A DNA stretch of 54,395 nucleotides from Rhodoplanes serenus (GCA_009720755.1 WNKV01000024.1:1-54395), one strand, 5' to 3'; shown: positions 16,586 through 23,895, counted from the first letter of the stretch. Numbers and translations are program-made. The notes: generated by a model not told the origin, from the sequence alone.

Positions 16586-16887
16586 GGTCTGGTCTCGCAC
16601 CGCTCGCCGGCCGGCTCACCGGCGAGGCCGGCGCGCAGGCACTCCCAGTCGCGGCGGGCGGCGCCGATGATGGCGTTGGCGCGCTCGCGCCCGAACCGCT
16701 CGCGCTTGGCGACGACGAGCGCGTGCTCGCCGCGCTTCGCCGCCGGCACCGCCACGGGGTGCAGATAGGCCGGCGGCGGCGGGATCGCCGCCGTGGTCTC
16801 CGGCCTAACGGCCGTCGAGGACGCGCAGCCCGCGATCAGTGAGGCCGCAAGCGTCGTCGAGCAGAGGATCGTCGCGCGGACGACCAT
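16582..16887 (-). CDS. Rz1-like outer-membrane spanin lipoprotein
   Basis: A 101-aa lipoprotein. The ATG at 16887 gives MVVRATILCSTTLAASLIAG followed by Cys21, a clear lipobox (LIAGC), then a Pro-rich stretch (PPPPAYLHPV) typical of Rz1. It begins inside the Rz-like gene in another frame, the classic overlapping Rz/Rz1 layout. With Rz it would fuse inner and outer membranes at the end of lysis. A longer upstream frame lacks a sensible signal sequence and was not used. Confidence 0.75.
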   Translation of the reverse strand: MVVRATILCSTTLAASLIAGCASSTAVRPETTAAIPPPPAYLHPVAVPAAKRGEHALVVAKRERFGRERANAIIGAARRDWECLRAGLAGEPAGERCETRP

Positions 16888-17239
16888 CGCGCCGATCGGC
16901 GCCGACAAGGGCGGGCAATCCCGGCCTGACCGCGGCGCGGAGCCGCTCGATCTCGGATTGCAGATCACGGAGTTGCTCCTGTGCCGACAGGTCGCGAGCA
17001 GCGAGCTCGGCGGCAGTCTGCTGTGAGGATTTTGCGAGCGCGCCGGCGGCGTCCCGCTCGCGCTCGGCCTTCTCGGCGCGAGCCCTTGCGGCGCTCGCGC
17101 CGCAAGCCTGGGCGGCGGTCTGATAGCCAGCGTCCCAGATCGCCCAGGTCAGCCAGCCGATCGCCATCGCGATCACGCCGCCGGCGATCCAGCGCCAGCC
17201 ACCGGCGAAGACCCAGGCGACGATGCGAGCGATGGTCAT
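16805..17239 (-). CDS. Rz-like inner-membrane spanin
   Basis: A 144-aa protein with an N-terminal membrane anchor (GGVIAMAIGWLTWAIWDAGY, about 20-40) and an Ala/Glu/Arg-rich periplasmic coiled coil (AEKAERERDAAGALAKSSQQ and following). This is the i-spanin layout. It overlaps the muramidase stop by 4 bp and contains the start of the Rz1-like lipoprotein gene, which supports the call. Confidence 0.75.
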   Translation of the reverse strand: MTIARIVAWVFAGGWRWIAGGVIAMAIGWLTWAIWDAGYQTAAQACGASAARARAEKAERERDAAGALAKSSQQTAAELAARDLSAQEQLRDLQSEIERLRAAVRPGLPALVGADRRDGRPRDDPLLDDACGLTDRGLRVLDGR

Positions 17240-18117
17240 GCGCGCGCCCCCATGGCCGGGTCGGCGCCGTCCATCTCGGCGATCGCCTCGCCCGACCAGG
17301 CGCGCTCGGCGCGACGGCGCTGCATCGCCGCCCATAGGGCATAGCCGGCGGCCCCGAGCGCCACGGCGACGCCGATCAACGTCAACACCGTGAAGACCAG
17401 GTCGACCGTCTTGCTGGTGCCGACGACCGGCGACAGCGCCTCCCTGGCGCTGTCGATCGTCGCGGTGACGCCGCCCGAGCCGATCGCCGTCGTGGTGCCG
17501 GCTTCGGCCGAGATCTTGGGCAGCGCGATGTCGCTCGGCAGCGCCTTGGCGGCGCCGCCATCCTGGTGCGCCCGCACGGGCTGCGGGCCGACCGAGCCCG
17601 ACGCCCAGGCTTGGCCGATCGCCTGGACGGAGGCGACCCGCCGGCCCCAGCCGCGGCCGAACACGTCCCAGGTCGACAGGCTGCGCAGCATGCCGAGGCG
17701 GCGGGCGCAGATGCCGGCGATCAGGACGTCGTGGTCCGGGTGCGCGAGCGTCGCGGCGATGGTCGCCTCGCCCAGCTCACCGTCGACGCGCTGCATGCCG
17801 AGCGCGCGCTGGAGCCATTTGGTGGACTGGCTCGGCCCGCTGTTGACCGCGCCGTCGAACACGACGAGATCGACGCCCGCCGGCAGGCGGTCGCCCTGCA
17901 CACGATCCCAATACTGGCGGCGGTAGATCTCGCCCAGCTCGTCGCGGGTGAGGAGCTTGACGCTGCGCGGCTCCTCACCCCTGCCGGTCCGATAGCCGTC
18001 GTAGACGCGCTGGATGATGCCCCGGTTGGTCGGGCCGCCTGGATCGTCCGGATGGTTCGAGTAGCCGCCCTCGTAGGCGAGCACGGTCCGCAGCGATTTC
18101 TGAAAGTTGCTCTGCAC
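17236..18117 (-). CDS. Phage muramidase, glycoside hydrolase family 108, membrane-anchored
   Basis: A 293-aa lysis enzyme. The GH108 signature AYEGGYSNHPDDPGGPTNRG lies at residues 14-33, with the likely catalytic Glu at 16. VVFDGAVNSGPSQSTKWLQR and a peptidoglycan-binding-like VASVQAIGQAW region follow. Near the C terminus there is a hydrophobic helix (VFTVLTLIGVAVALGAAGYA), an unusual position that could anchor it in the membrane. No separate holin gene is obvious nearby, so this helix may take part in release. The GTG start at 18117 was chosen by domain start and a G-rich upstream region. Confidence 0.87.
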   Translation of the reverse strand: MQSNFQKSLRTVLAYEGGYSNHPDDPGGPTNRGIIQRVYDGYRTGRGEEPRSVKLLTRDELGEIYRRQYWDRVQGDRLPAGVDLVVFDGAVNSGPSQSTKWLQRALGMQRVDGELGEATIAATLAHPDHDVLIAGICARRLGMLRSLSTWDVFGRGWGRRVASVQAIGQAWASGSVGPQPVRAHQDGGAAKALPSDIALPKISAEAGTTTAIGSGGVTATIDSAREALSPVVGTSKTVDLVFTVLTLIGVAVALGAAGYALWAAMQRRRAERAWSGEAIAEMDGADPAMGARA

Positions 18118-18200
18118 GGCTCGCCCCCGGGAGATCGATCCGACACTAGGTGGGATCGGTCCTGCGGGGCACGCCCGCCGCGGCGGGTGTGAGCGCGGGA
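18118..18200 (-). promoter_or_regulatory. Candidate middle/late promoter region between mor-like gene and lysis genes
   Basis: An 83-bp gap at the point where Mu switches from early to later transcription. It contains an imperfect dyad (GATCGATCC ... GGATCGGTC, 18132-18160) with TAGTGT in the middle on the minus strand, plus a strong hairpin at 18170-18191. The dyad could be a binding site for the Mor-like activator made from the gene just upstream. Confidence 0.35.
18170..18191 (-). terminator. Hairpin just after the mor-like gene
   Basis: CACGCCCGCC, 2-base loop, GGCGGGTGTG with one mismatch, 9 bp past the mor-like stop. It is a GC-rich stem with no T run after it. It may end early transcription or act as a processing site. 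Confidence 0.4.
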
Positions 18201-18563
18201 TCAGCGCTGGTCGAACAGGTCGAGCTGCGGCGATGTCATCGCGGCGCGCGAGAGGATGCGCCAGACGCCGTCCTCTGTCGAGCCCACCCGGCGCGCGATG
18301 TCCGCATAGGACAGGCCGCGGGTTCGGTAGATCGTCACACGCCACTGCTTCGCGGCCGGCACCTTCAGATACTCGCCGCCATAGGCGCGAGCGAGCTGTG
18401 CCGCGGCCTCGGCACCGATCGCCGCCATGATGCGCTCGGTCGGCGAGCGCGGCACGTAGATCCGCAGGCCCGGGAACGCCTCGATCAGCGCCAGCGCCGC
18501 CGGCTCGCCGATCACCTCGGCGAGCCGCATCACTTCGGGCGGCGGGGCGAGCGGGGTCATCAT
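18201..18563 (-). CDS. Mor-family transcription activator
   Basis: A 120-aa protein like Mu Mor, which activates the next stage of phage transcription. The C-terminal half has a helix-turn-helix (RGLSYADIARRVGSTEDGVW, about 82-101). The N-terminal part is the dimerisation region. It ends QLDLFDQR; QLDLF matches the consensus of the DNA polymerase beta-clamp-binding pentapeptide, which may be chance. It is the last gene of the early block and lies just before the lysis genes, as Mor does. ATG 18563 or 18560 are both possible. Confidence 0.82.
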   Translation of the reverse strand: MMTPLAPPPEVMRLAEVIGEPAALALIEAFPGLRIYVPRSPTERIMAAIGAEAAAQLARAYGGEYLKVPAAKQWRVTIYRTRGLSYADIARRVGSTEDGVWRILSRAAMTSPQLDLFDQR

Positions 18564-18567
18564 CGCT

Positions 18568-18792
18568 TCATCGTCGCGCCCGCCGGCTCGGCAGCACTGT
18601 GACGACGACGCCGGAGACCACCACAAAGGTGCTGGTGTCGGTGACGATCCGATAGTCGCGGCCGTCGATGGCCTCGGCGGCGACCACGGCGCGGGCGACC
18701 GACGCGGCGAGCGCGCGTCGCACCGCCTCGACGTCGAGCCCGCCTTCGCGCTCCAGGAAGCGCAACACGGCATGGTCGGAGACGCGGATCAT
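18568..18792 (-). CDS. Small unknown early phage protein
   Basis: A 74-aa protein starting MIRVSDHAVLRFLEREGGLD, followed by an Ala/Val helix and a beta-rich end (YRIVTDTSTFVVVSGVVVTV). The SDHAVLRFLER start recalls small phage proteins of unknown role and some RelE-like toxins, but catalytic residues cannot be assigned. The ATG overlaps the gcrA-like stop by 4 bp, and the gene is clearly part of the early operon. Confidence 0.65.
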   Translation of the reverse strand: MIRVSDHAVLRFLEREGGLDVEAVRRALAASVARAVVAAEAIDGRDYRIVTDTSTFVVVSGVVVTVLPSRRARR

Positions 18793-19337
18793 GACGCCCG
18801 CCTCGGCTGGTAGGCGAGCCGGGCGTGGCAGGCGCAATAGACGGAGCCGTCGGCGCGCGAGGCACCGCAGAAGCGAAAATCCGCATGCCGCGGATCGCCG
18901 AGCGGCCAGCGGCAGGAGTGGGCGCGCAGCTCCAGCAGGCGGCACGGCCGCGCGTCGGGCGCCGGCTGGTCGATGCGCGCGGCCGCCCGGCTGCGCTCGG
19001 CCGCCACCGCTGCGGGCGACGGCTGCGGGCCGAGCTGCGGCTTCGTGACGCCGCCGATGAGCGCCAGCCTGGTGGATCGCCGTGCAGGCGGCGCCGCCAG
19101 CGCGGGGCTCGCCGCCGGTGCGGATGCGCGGCGGGCGGTGGATCGCCGGCCGCCGAGGCCGAGGCGAGTCACCTTGCCGATGACCGCGTTGCGGCTGATG
19201 CCGCCCAGCTCGGCGGCGATCTGGCCGGCCGACCGGCCGTCGGTCCACAGCCGCACCAGCCGGGCGATCAGCCCGGCATCCCAGATCACATCGCCGTATC
19301 GGTCTCGGCGGATCTCGGGCTGCATCTCGGTCGCCAT
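18789..19337 (-). CDS. GcrA-family cell cycle regulator
   Basis: A 182-aa protein with both ends of the GcrA family. The N-terminal helix-turn-helix (LIARLVRLWTDGRSAGQIAA, then LGGISRNAVIGKVTRLGL, residues ~23-61) matches the GcrA DNA-binding domain. The C terminus has the Cys/His cluster SCRWPLGDP (C142), FRFCG (C157), VYCACHARLAYQP (C168, C170, H171). In Caulobacter, GcrA works with sigma-70 at promoters carrying CcrM-methylated GANTC sites. A phage copy could redirect host or phage transcription in the cell cycle. It lies between small early genes and the Mor-like activator. Confidence 0.9.
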   Translation of the reverse strand: MATEMQPEIRRDRYGDVIWDAGLIARLVRLWTDGRSAGQIAAELGGISRNAVIGKVTRLGLGGRRSTARRASAPAASPALAAPPARRSTRLALIGGVTKPQLGPQPSPAAVAAERSRAAARIDQPAPDARPCRLLELRAHSCRWPLGDPRHADFRFCGASRADGSVYCACHARLAYQPRRAS

Positions 19338-19346
19338 GGCGATCCC

Positions 19347-19535
19347 TCACCAATCGCGGCGGCGCCGCAGGGCGCGACGCTGGCGCCTCAGATCCTCGGC
19401 CCATCGCGCGATCAGCTCGCGCGCGGGTGTATCGCTGCGCTCGTGGGCGCGGGCGATGAATTGGCGCATCACGACGTTGTCGGGCGCGGAGATGATCTCG
19501 TCGGGGAACTCCTCACGTCCCAGGTAGACAGGCAT
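19347..19535 (-). CDS. Small unknown early phage protein
   Basis: A 62-aa protein (MPVYLGREEFPDEIISAPDN at the N terminus, Arg-rich C terminus RRQRRALRRRRDW). I do not recognise a family. ATG 19535 was chosen because GGAG lies six bases upstream; ATG 19559 and TTG 19571 are longer alternatives with no visible ribosome binding site. It overlaps the end of the next upstream gene by 23 bp. Confidence 0.55.
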   Translation of the reverse strand: MPVYLGREEFPDEIISAPDNVVMRQFIARAHERSDTPARELIARWAEDLRRQRRALRRRRDW

Positions 19536-19812
19536 CGGCCTCTCCAGGTTGATCCGCATGGGCAGTGACAAGTGCCCGCACCGCAGCCTCGTGCGGCGCC
19601 AGCAGCGACAGCAGCATCGACGCCTCGCCGATCAGCGCGGCGCTCGCACGCAGATCGGCGACCAGCCGGCGGTGCGACGTCGTGAGGCCGGCCGGAAGCG
19701 ACGACAGAAACACCTCGACGTCGAGGTTGGTCGACACCTCACGCTGCGCGTAGACGCGCAGCTCGAAGGCCAGCTCCGTGAAGGGCGTCTCGGGCATCAC
19801 GATCCGGCTCAC
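19513..19812 (-). CDS. Small unknown early phage protein
   Basis: A 99-aa acidic, Ala/Leu-rich, probably helical protein. The GTG start at 19812 overlaps the upstream stop (GTGA), which is the coupling used throughout this operon. I recognise no family or motif. Confidence 0.6.
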   Translation of the reverse strand: MSRIVMPETPFTELAFELRVYAQREVSTNLDVEVFLSSLPAGLTTSHRRLVADLRASAALIGEASMLLSLLAPHEAAVRALVTAHADQPGEADACLPGT

Positions 19813-20186
19813 GTCGGGGCCTCCGAGAGACGCTCGATCGTCTCCTGATCGAGCGGTGCAGCCGCGAGCGGCCGGCCTGCGGCGTCCAGCAACGCCAGCA
19901 CGGCGCCGTGTCGGTCCGCCGACAGCATCACGGCGGCGGCGCGTCGCGGCGACGGGGCTGATGCCGGGCCGACCTCGACCGTGACGGTCATGCCGCCGAG
20001 CGGTCGTGCCGCCAGCACCAGGCCGATCGCCGCGCCGACCAGCCGGCGCTCACGGGAGCCGAGCCAGGCCATGACGCCGCCGGCGCGACCGCGCACGATG
20101 ACCACCAGCTCGGCTTCGCCCTCGATCAGATCGACCAGCGCGGGATCGGAGCCGATGCCGACTGTGGCGCGCTGTGAGACCGTCAT
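19809..20186 (-). CDS. Small unknown early phage protein
   Basis: A 125-aa protein with LVDLIEGEAELVVIVRGRAG in the first third, a beta-rich middle (GGMTVTVEVGPA) and a C terminus rich in Ala/Leu. No family is recognised. It is coupled by 4-bp overlaps to GemA upstream and the 99-aa gene downstream. Confidence 0.6.
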   Translation of the reverse strand: MTVSQRATVGIGSDPALVDLIEGEAELVVIVRGRAGGVMAWLGSRERRLVGAAIGLVLAARPLGGMTVTVEVGPASAPSPRRAAAVMLSADRHGAVLALLDAAGRPLAAAPLDQETIERLSEAPT

Positions 20187-20917
20187 CGTGTGCGCTCCCG
20201 CTGGGCCTGGGCCCGTCGCAGCTTGCGGCCGAGGGCGTCCTGCACGGCGGCGTAGTCGGCCGCCGTGTAGGCGTCCCAGCCCCACTTCCCGGTGACCCGC
20301 GCAGCGTAGGTCGGCAGATCGCCGAGCGGGCGGTCGGCGGTCCACGGCGTCACCGCGCCGAGATCGACGAGACGGCGCCACTGCGCCTCCAGCACGGCGC
20401 GCTTGATCGCGCTCGGCTCGGCGTCGCGGGCCGGCCAGGTGATGCCGCCCTCGCGGGCGATCCAGCTCTTGAGCGCCTCGATCGCGCGGGCCGCGTCGGC
20501 CGCATCGCGCAGCCAGCGCGGATGCGCGATCTTCGTCTGCCGCTCGACGAACGCGCACAGCGCCCGGTCGGTGCGGTCGCGCACGATGCCGAGATCGTGC
20601 GCCGTGATCCACAGCGCGCGCAGCTTGCCGGCGTATGGACCGTCGATCTGCATGGCGCCCTTCGCCGGCGGTGCCGGCGGCAATACAGCGGGGAGACCGC
20701 TCGTGAAGGTGCTTCGAGGGGCGCTCGACCCCTGGCCCGAGAGGGCCTTGAGCCGGTCGATGACACGACCGGCCTGGACGGCGTCGAGATCACCGGCGGA
20801 CCGCTTGCCGGTCACCTGCTCGATCAACCCGCGCCGCTCGGCCTCGTCGAGGCCGATCCGCTTGGCGATCGAGTGGATGGCGCCGATCTGGCGAGCCGAG
20901 GCGGGGGCGCCGATCAT
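20183..20917 (-). CDS. gemA: GemA-like regulatory protein (Mu gp16, DUF1018)
   Basis: A 244-aa protein with the DUF1018/GemA layout: RQIGAIHSIAKRIGLDEAER and IEQVTGKRSAGDLDAVQAGR at the N terminus, then KLRALWITAHDLGIVRDRTD in the middle, and ALKSWIAREGG later. In Mu, GemA alters host gene expression and DNA supercoiling. It overlaps the HTH gene upstream and the 125-aa gene downstream by 4 bp each, and lies before Mor as in Mu. Confidence 0.87.
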   Translation of the reverse strand: MIGAPASARQIGAIHSIAKRIGLDEAERRGLIEQVTGKRSAGDLDAVQAGRVIDRLKALSGQGSSAPRSTFTSGLPAVLPPAPPAKGAMQIDGPYAGKLRALWITAHDLGIVRDRTDRALCAFVERQTKIAHPRWLRDAADAARAIEALKSWIAREGGITWPARDAEPSAIKRAVLEAQWRRLVDLGAVTPWTADRPLGDLPTYAARVTGKWGWDAYTAADYAAVQDALGRKLRRAQAQRERTR

Positions 20918-21297
20918 GGCGCTGCCTCGCCGGGTGCGACTTCGGCCTGCGTGCATACTTCGGCCTGCGTGCATAGATCCAAGTGCAAGGTCAGCGCGTC
21001 CGCCAGGACCGCGGAGGGGTTCTCGCCGTGAACGGCGCAGAAGGCGTCGAGCTGCGCCAGCAGGTCGACCGGCAGTGTCACCGGCATGCCGCGGGTCAGG
21101 GCGATCGAGCGCGGCCGGTTGGCGAGCCAGGCGATCTGGCCGCGCTCTCTGAGGCCGCACAGCAGGCGGTGCGTCGCCGAACGGCCGATGCCCATGGCAT
21201 CGGCGATCTCGGCGACGGTCGGCGCCTCGCGGTGGGCCGTCACGAACTCGCCGATGAAATCGAGGCACTCGGCCTGGCGCCGGGTGAGGCCGATCAT
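20914..21297 (-). CDS. LexA-type winged-helix DNA-binding protein
   Basis: A 127-aa protein. Residues 1-65 form a LexA-like N-terminal winged helix (LTRRQAECLDFIGEFVTAHR, then AEIADAMGIGRSATHRLLCG), without the LexA peptidase domain. The second half (VTLPVDLLAQLDAFCAVHGE) looks like a small ribbon-helix-helix or helical region. An 18-bp tandem duplication near the 3' end adds a repeated CTQAEV. It probably regulates early phage genes, though targets are unknown. Confidence 0.75.
   Translation of the reverse strand: MIGLTRRQAECLDFIGEFVTAHREAPTVAEIADAMGIGRSATHRLLCGLRERGQIAWLANRPRSIALTRGMPVTLPVDLLAQLDAFCAVHGENPSAVLADALTLHLDLCTQAEVCTQAEVAPGEAAP
20939..20974 (-). repeat. 18-bp tandem duplication (two copies)
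   Basis: Two exact adjacent copies of an 18-bp unit (20939-20956 and 20957-20974) keep the reading frame and encode CTQAEV twice in the C-terminal tail of the LexA-type protein. It is likely a recent replication slippage. Confidence 0.9.
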
Positions 21298-21818
21298 GAC
21301 GCCGCCTCCGCCATCTGGAGCGGCTCGACGTAGAAGTCCTCTCCAGCCGAGCCGATCGACACCCCGACGATGCTGCGGGCGATGCCCGGCTCGCGCAGCA
21401 TCGCTTCCTTGTCGATCTCCTCCTTGACGCGCACGAAACGGCCGAGGCCGAGCGCCTTCACGCGGGCGATGATCTCCTCGGCCTTGTCGCGCAGCGTGAC
21501 CTTGGCAGGCCGGTCGCGCCAGCCGACGCACCCGGTCTCGAACTTGGTGCTCTTGCGCCTGAACAGATCGGTCAGGCGGCTGCGGTTGGCCTCACAGAAC
21601 ACCTTCAGCCCCTCCGTCTCGGCCTTCACCATCTCCCGCAGGGGAGCGGTTTTCTCGGCCACCTCGGCGGTGATCGTCGCGATCCGGTCGTCGCCCGTCG
21701 CCTTGATCCGCTCCAACTCGCGCATCAGCTCGCCAATGCGCGCGATGGCCGCGGCGGCCTGGGCGTCACTCTGCGGCACGGGGAGCTGCGGGGCCGCGAT
21801 CTTGGTGCGCTTCGCCAT
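21294..21818 (-). CDS. gam: Gam host-nuclease inhibitor (Mu Gam-like)
   Basis: A 174-aa protein like Mu Gam, which binds double-stranded DNA ends and protects them from host exonucleases; it is related to eukaryotic Ku. A helical N-terminal half (IARIGELMRELERIKATGDD) precedes LTDLFRRKSTKFETGCVGWR and KVTLRDKAEEIIARVKALGL, then FVRVKEEIDKEAML. The MAKRTK start is typical of the family and overlaps the DnaA-like gene by 53 bp. Confidence 0.9.
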   Translation of the reverse strand: MAKRTKIAAPQLPVPQSDAQAAAAIARIGELMRELERIKATGDDRIATITAEVAEKTAPLREMVKAETEGLKVFCEANRSRLTDLFRRKSTKFETGCVGWRDRPAKVTLRDKAEEIIARVKALGLGRFVRVKEEIDKEAMLREPGIARSIVGVSIGSAGEDFYVEPLQMAEAAS

Positions 21819-22437
21819 CGGTCTTCTCCTGGGGTGCGGGCGTCTCTGTGACCTCGTAGCCGAGGCCAGCGAGCTCATCGGCGAGCGCGTCGCCGAGAGC
21901 GATGATGGCGTCGCGGCGCGCCGCGGCGTCCGCCGCGTCGGCGGCGAACGCCTGGAGCAGACAGAGGAGCTGATAGGTTCCGACCGCAAGCTCCTCCAAC
22001 GCCACGAGGCGGACCGCCATCGCGATGGTCTCGTCGACCGAGAGGCGCACCGCGGCATGATCGCGATCGCCGACCAGCACGCGCTCTGCCGCCGCCACCG
22101 GGTCCGGACCCGGCCGCGCCTGGCCGGCGGCGGCGAGCGACAGCACCATGGCGCGCGCCCGCTCGACGTCGACCGCGAAAGCGGAATCCGCCGCCATGCG
22201 CTCGCGCACCCGGCGGACTCCGTGCAGCACTGACGTGTGATCGCTCAGCGCCAGACCGAGCGCGATCTGGCCGGTGCTCAGCGGGGTGAGACTGCGGGCG
22301 AGATACATCACGACCTGACGCGCGCCAGCGGTCTTGGCGTCGCGATGCCGATAGGCGATCTCACGCGGCCGGACGCCCAGCACGCAGCCGACCGCGTCGA
22401 TGATGGCCGGTATGGTGATCGGGGACGGCGCGCTCAT
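21766..22437 (-). CDS. Stand-alone DnaA domain IV-like protein
   Basis: A 223-aa protein. Residues ~8-80 match the DnaA C-terminal DNA-binding domain: a start like TIPAIIDAVGCVLGVRPREI, then VVMYLARSLTPLSTGQIALG and SDHTSVLHGVRRV, keeping the DHT (66-68) that contacts the DnaA box in E. coli DnaA. The AAA+ ATPase domain is absent. The rest is helical and Ala-rich. It could bind DnaA boxes on host or phage DNA and compete with or imitate host DnaA. Its place between MuB and Gam is in the early replication block. Confidence 0.85.
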   Translation of the reverse strand: MSAPSPITIPAIIDAVGCVLGVRPREIAYRHRDAKTAGARQVVMYLARSLTPLSTGQIALGLALSDHTSVLHGVRRVRERMAADSAFAVDVERARAMVLSLAAAGQARPGPDPVAAAERVLVGDRDHAAVRLSVDETIAMAVRLVALEELAVGTYQLLCLLQAFAADAADAAARRDAIIALGDALADELAGLGYEVTETPAPQEKTDGEAHQDRGPAAPRAAE

Positions 22438-22808
22438 GCGGCGCCCCCCTCGTCAGCCTGTCCCCACGGCACCGCGCGGGCGTATCTCACCGGCAGCAGC
22501 ACGACGCCCGGCACCCGGCCGTAGGCGATATCGATCAGCCGTGTGAAGTGCTCGGACGTCGGGGCGATCGGCGGCGGCGCGCCGGCCCTGTCGGCCAGCA
22601 CGCGGCGCACCGCGGCATCGACCGCGGCGGACCGCGCCGCCGCGGCGTCGGCCTCCAGTTGCTCGGCGCGCTCGGCAGCGAGATGCAGGACGGCGGCGAA
22701 GTCCGTGCGCCCCTGCGGCGTCATCTCGTGGGTGCCGTCGCGGATGCGATCCGCCCAGTAGGCGAGGCGCTGGAGATATTCCGACAGCGGTGGCTCGGGG
22801 ATGCTCAT
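22434..22808 (-). CDS. Unknown early phage protein
   Basis: A 124-aa protein (MSIPEPPLSEYLQRLAYWAD at the N terminus, a central helical RAEQLEADAAAARSAAVDAA stretch). No family is recognised. It starts 11 bp after MuB and overlaps the DnaA-like gene start by 4 bp, so it is expressed with the replication genes. Confidence 0.6.
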   Translation of the reverse strand: MSIPEPPLSEYLQRLAYWADRIRDGTHEMTPQGRTDFAAVLHLAAERAEQLEADAAAARSAAVDAAVRRVLADRAGAPPPIAPTSEHFTRLIDIAYGRVPGVVLLPVRYARAVPWGQADEGGAA

Positions 22809-22819
22809 GGTCGCCTCCC

Positions 22820-23872
22820 TCACGCCGCACGCACGGCGCGCACGTCCTCGCCGCTGCGGTCGGCCCAGGCGGCGCGGACGTGATCGACCGCGAGCGGCTG
22901 GCCGCCGCCGGCAGCCAGCATGGCGGCGAGCCGGATCGTCTTGTCGACCTGGCCGAGCGCGCCGGGTTTCTTCGCGATGCCGTGCAGGAGACGGCGCGCC
23001 TCGCCGTCCTCGATCGACCAGGCGTCGAGCAGCGCCTCGACGTCCGCGGTCTGCGGCGACAGCCGATGCACCCGCTTGCCGATGCGGCGATGGATCTGGC
23101 CGTGGCCGGGCTTGGGCTCGCCACGGCCGAACCGTGAGAAGACCTCGTCGTTGCCCAACAGGGCGATGCCGCAACCGTACTCGTCCAAGAAGTAGCGGAG
23201 CTGGTTGATCGAGAGATCGGAGAGGTTCTGTGCCTCGTCCACGATCAGCAGCGTGTGCCTGCCATTGCGCTTGAGGCGCTGGCCGATCGAGCGGTCGAGG
23301 CGGCCGGGGTTGCGCTCGCTCACGTCCAGCGCGGCCGCCAGCTCCTGCAACATGGAGTGCGGGTTCGCGGTGGTCGGACGCATGGTGACGACGAAGACGT
23401 TGGGCCGGGTGTCGGCGAAGTGGCGGGCGGTCGTCGTCTTGCCCATGCCGGCACCGAGCGTGACGATCACCATCTCGGGCATCATCTGGGCGTAGAGCAA
23501 CGTGTCGATCACCGCCTGGGACGTCGGCGTCGGCACGTAGCCGGGCGCCTCCGGGATGGTGGCGGCGCGGCTGCGGACTTCCTCGATCGCGGCGAGCCAC
23601 TTCTCGACCCGCTCGGTGACGGCGCCGAGCTGGCCCGTATAGGTCCCGTCGTACCAGGGGGACAGCGTGCCGAGCGGCACCGCCGAGCGGCGCGACACCT
23701 CGCTCTTGCTCCAGCCCTCGCGCAGCGCGAGCGCGCGCACCTGATCACGCACCGCGGTCCAGCGGGCGAGAGCCTCCGGCGAGGCGGCCGGCTCGCTCCG
23801 GGGCGCGCCCCACACGTCGGGCTTTGCTGCCGTCTGGACGGACTCGGGCTTGCTTTCCGTGTCGATTGTCAT
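22820..23872 (-). CDS. MuB-like AAA+ ATPase, target-selection protein of transposition
   Basis: A 350-aa protein. The N-terminal region carries a helix-turn-helix (WSKSEVSRRSAVPLGTLSPW, about 54-73), as in Mu B. The AAA+ domain follows, with Walker A TLGAGMGKTTTAR (about 138-150) and Walker B TLLIVDEAQN (about 207-216). MuB forms ATP-dependent filaments on target DNA, stimulates MuA and gives target immunity. It directly follows the transposase gene with a 23-bp gap. The ATG at 23872 gives the family's usual length. Confidence 0.92.
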   Translation of the reverse strand: MTIDTESKPESVQTAAKPDVWGAPRSEPAASPEALARWTAVRDQVRALALREGWSKSEVSRRSAVPLGTLSPWYDGTYTGQLGAVTERVEKWLAAIEEVRSRAATIPEAPGYVPTPTSQAVIDTLLYAQMMPEMVIVTLGAGMGKTTTARHFADTRPNVFVVTMRPTTANPHSMLQELAAALDVSERNPGRLDRSIGQRLKRNGRHTLLIVDEAQNLSDLSINQLRYFLDEYGCGIALLGNDEVFSRFGRGEPKPGHGQIHRRIGKRVHRLSPQTADVEALLDAWSIEDGEARRLLHGIAKKPGALGQVDKTIRLAAMLAAGGGQPLAVDHVRAAWADRSGEDVRAVRAA

Positions 23873-23895
23873 CACCTGTCTCCTGTGTGTGGACT

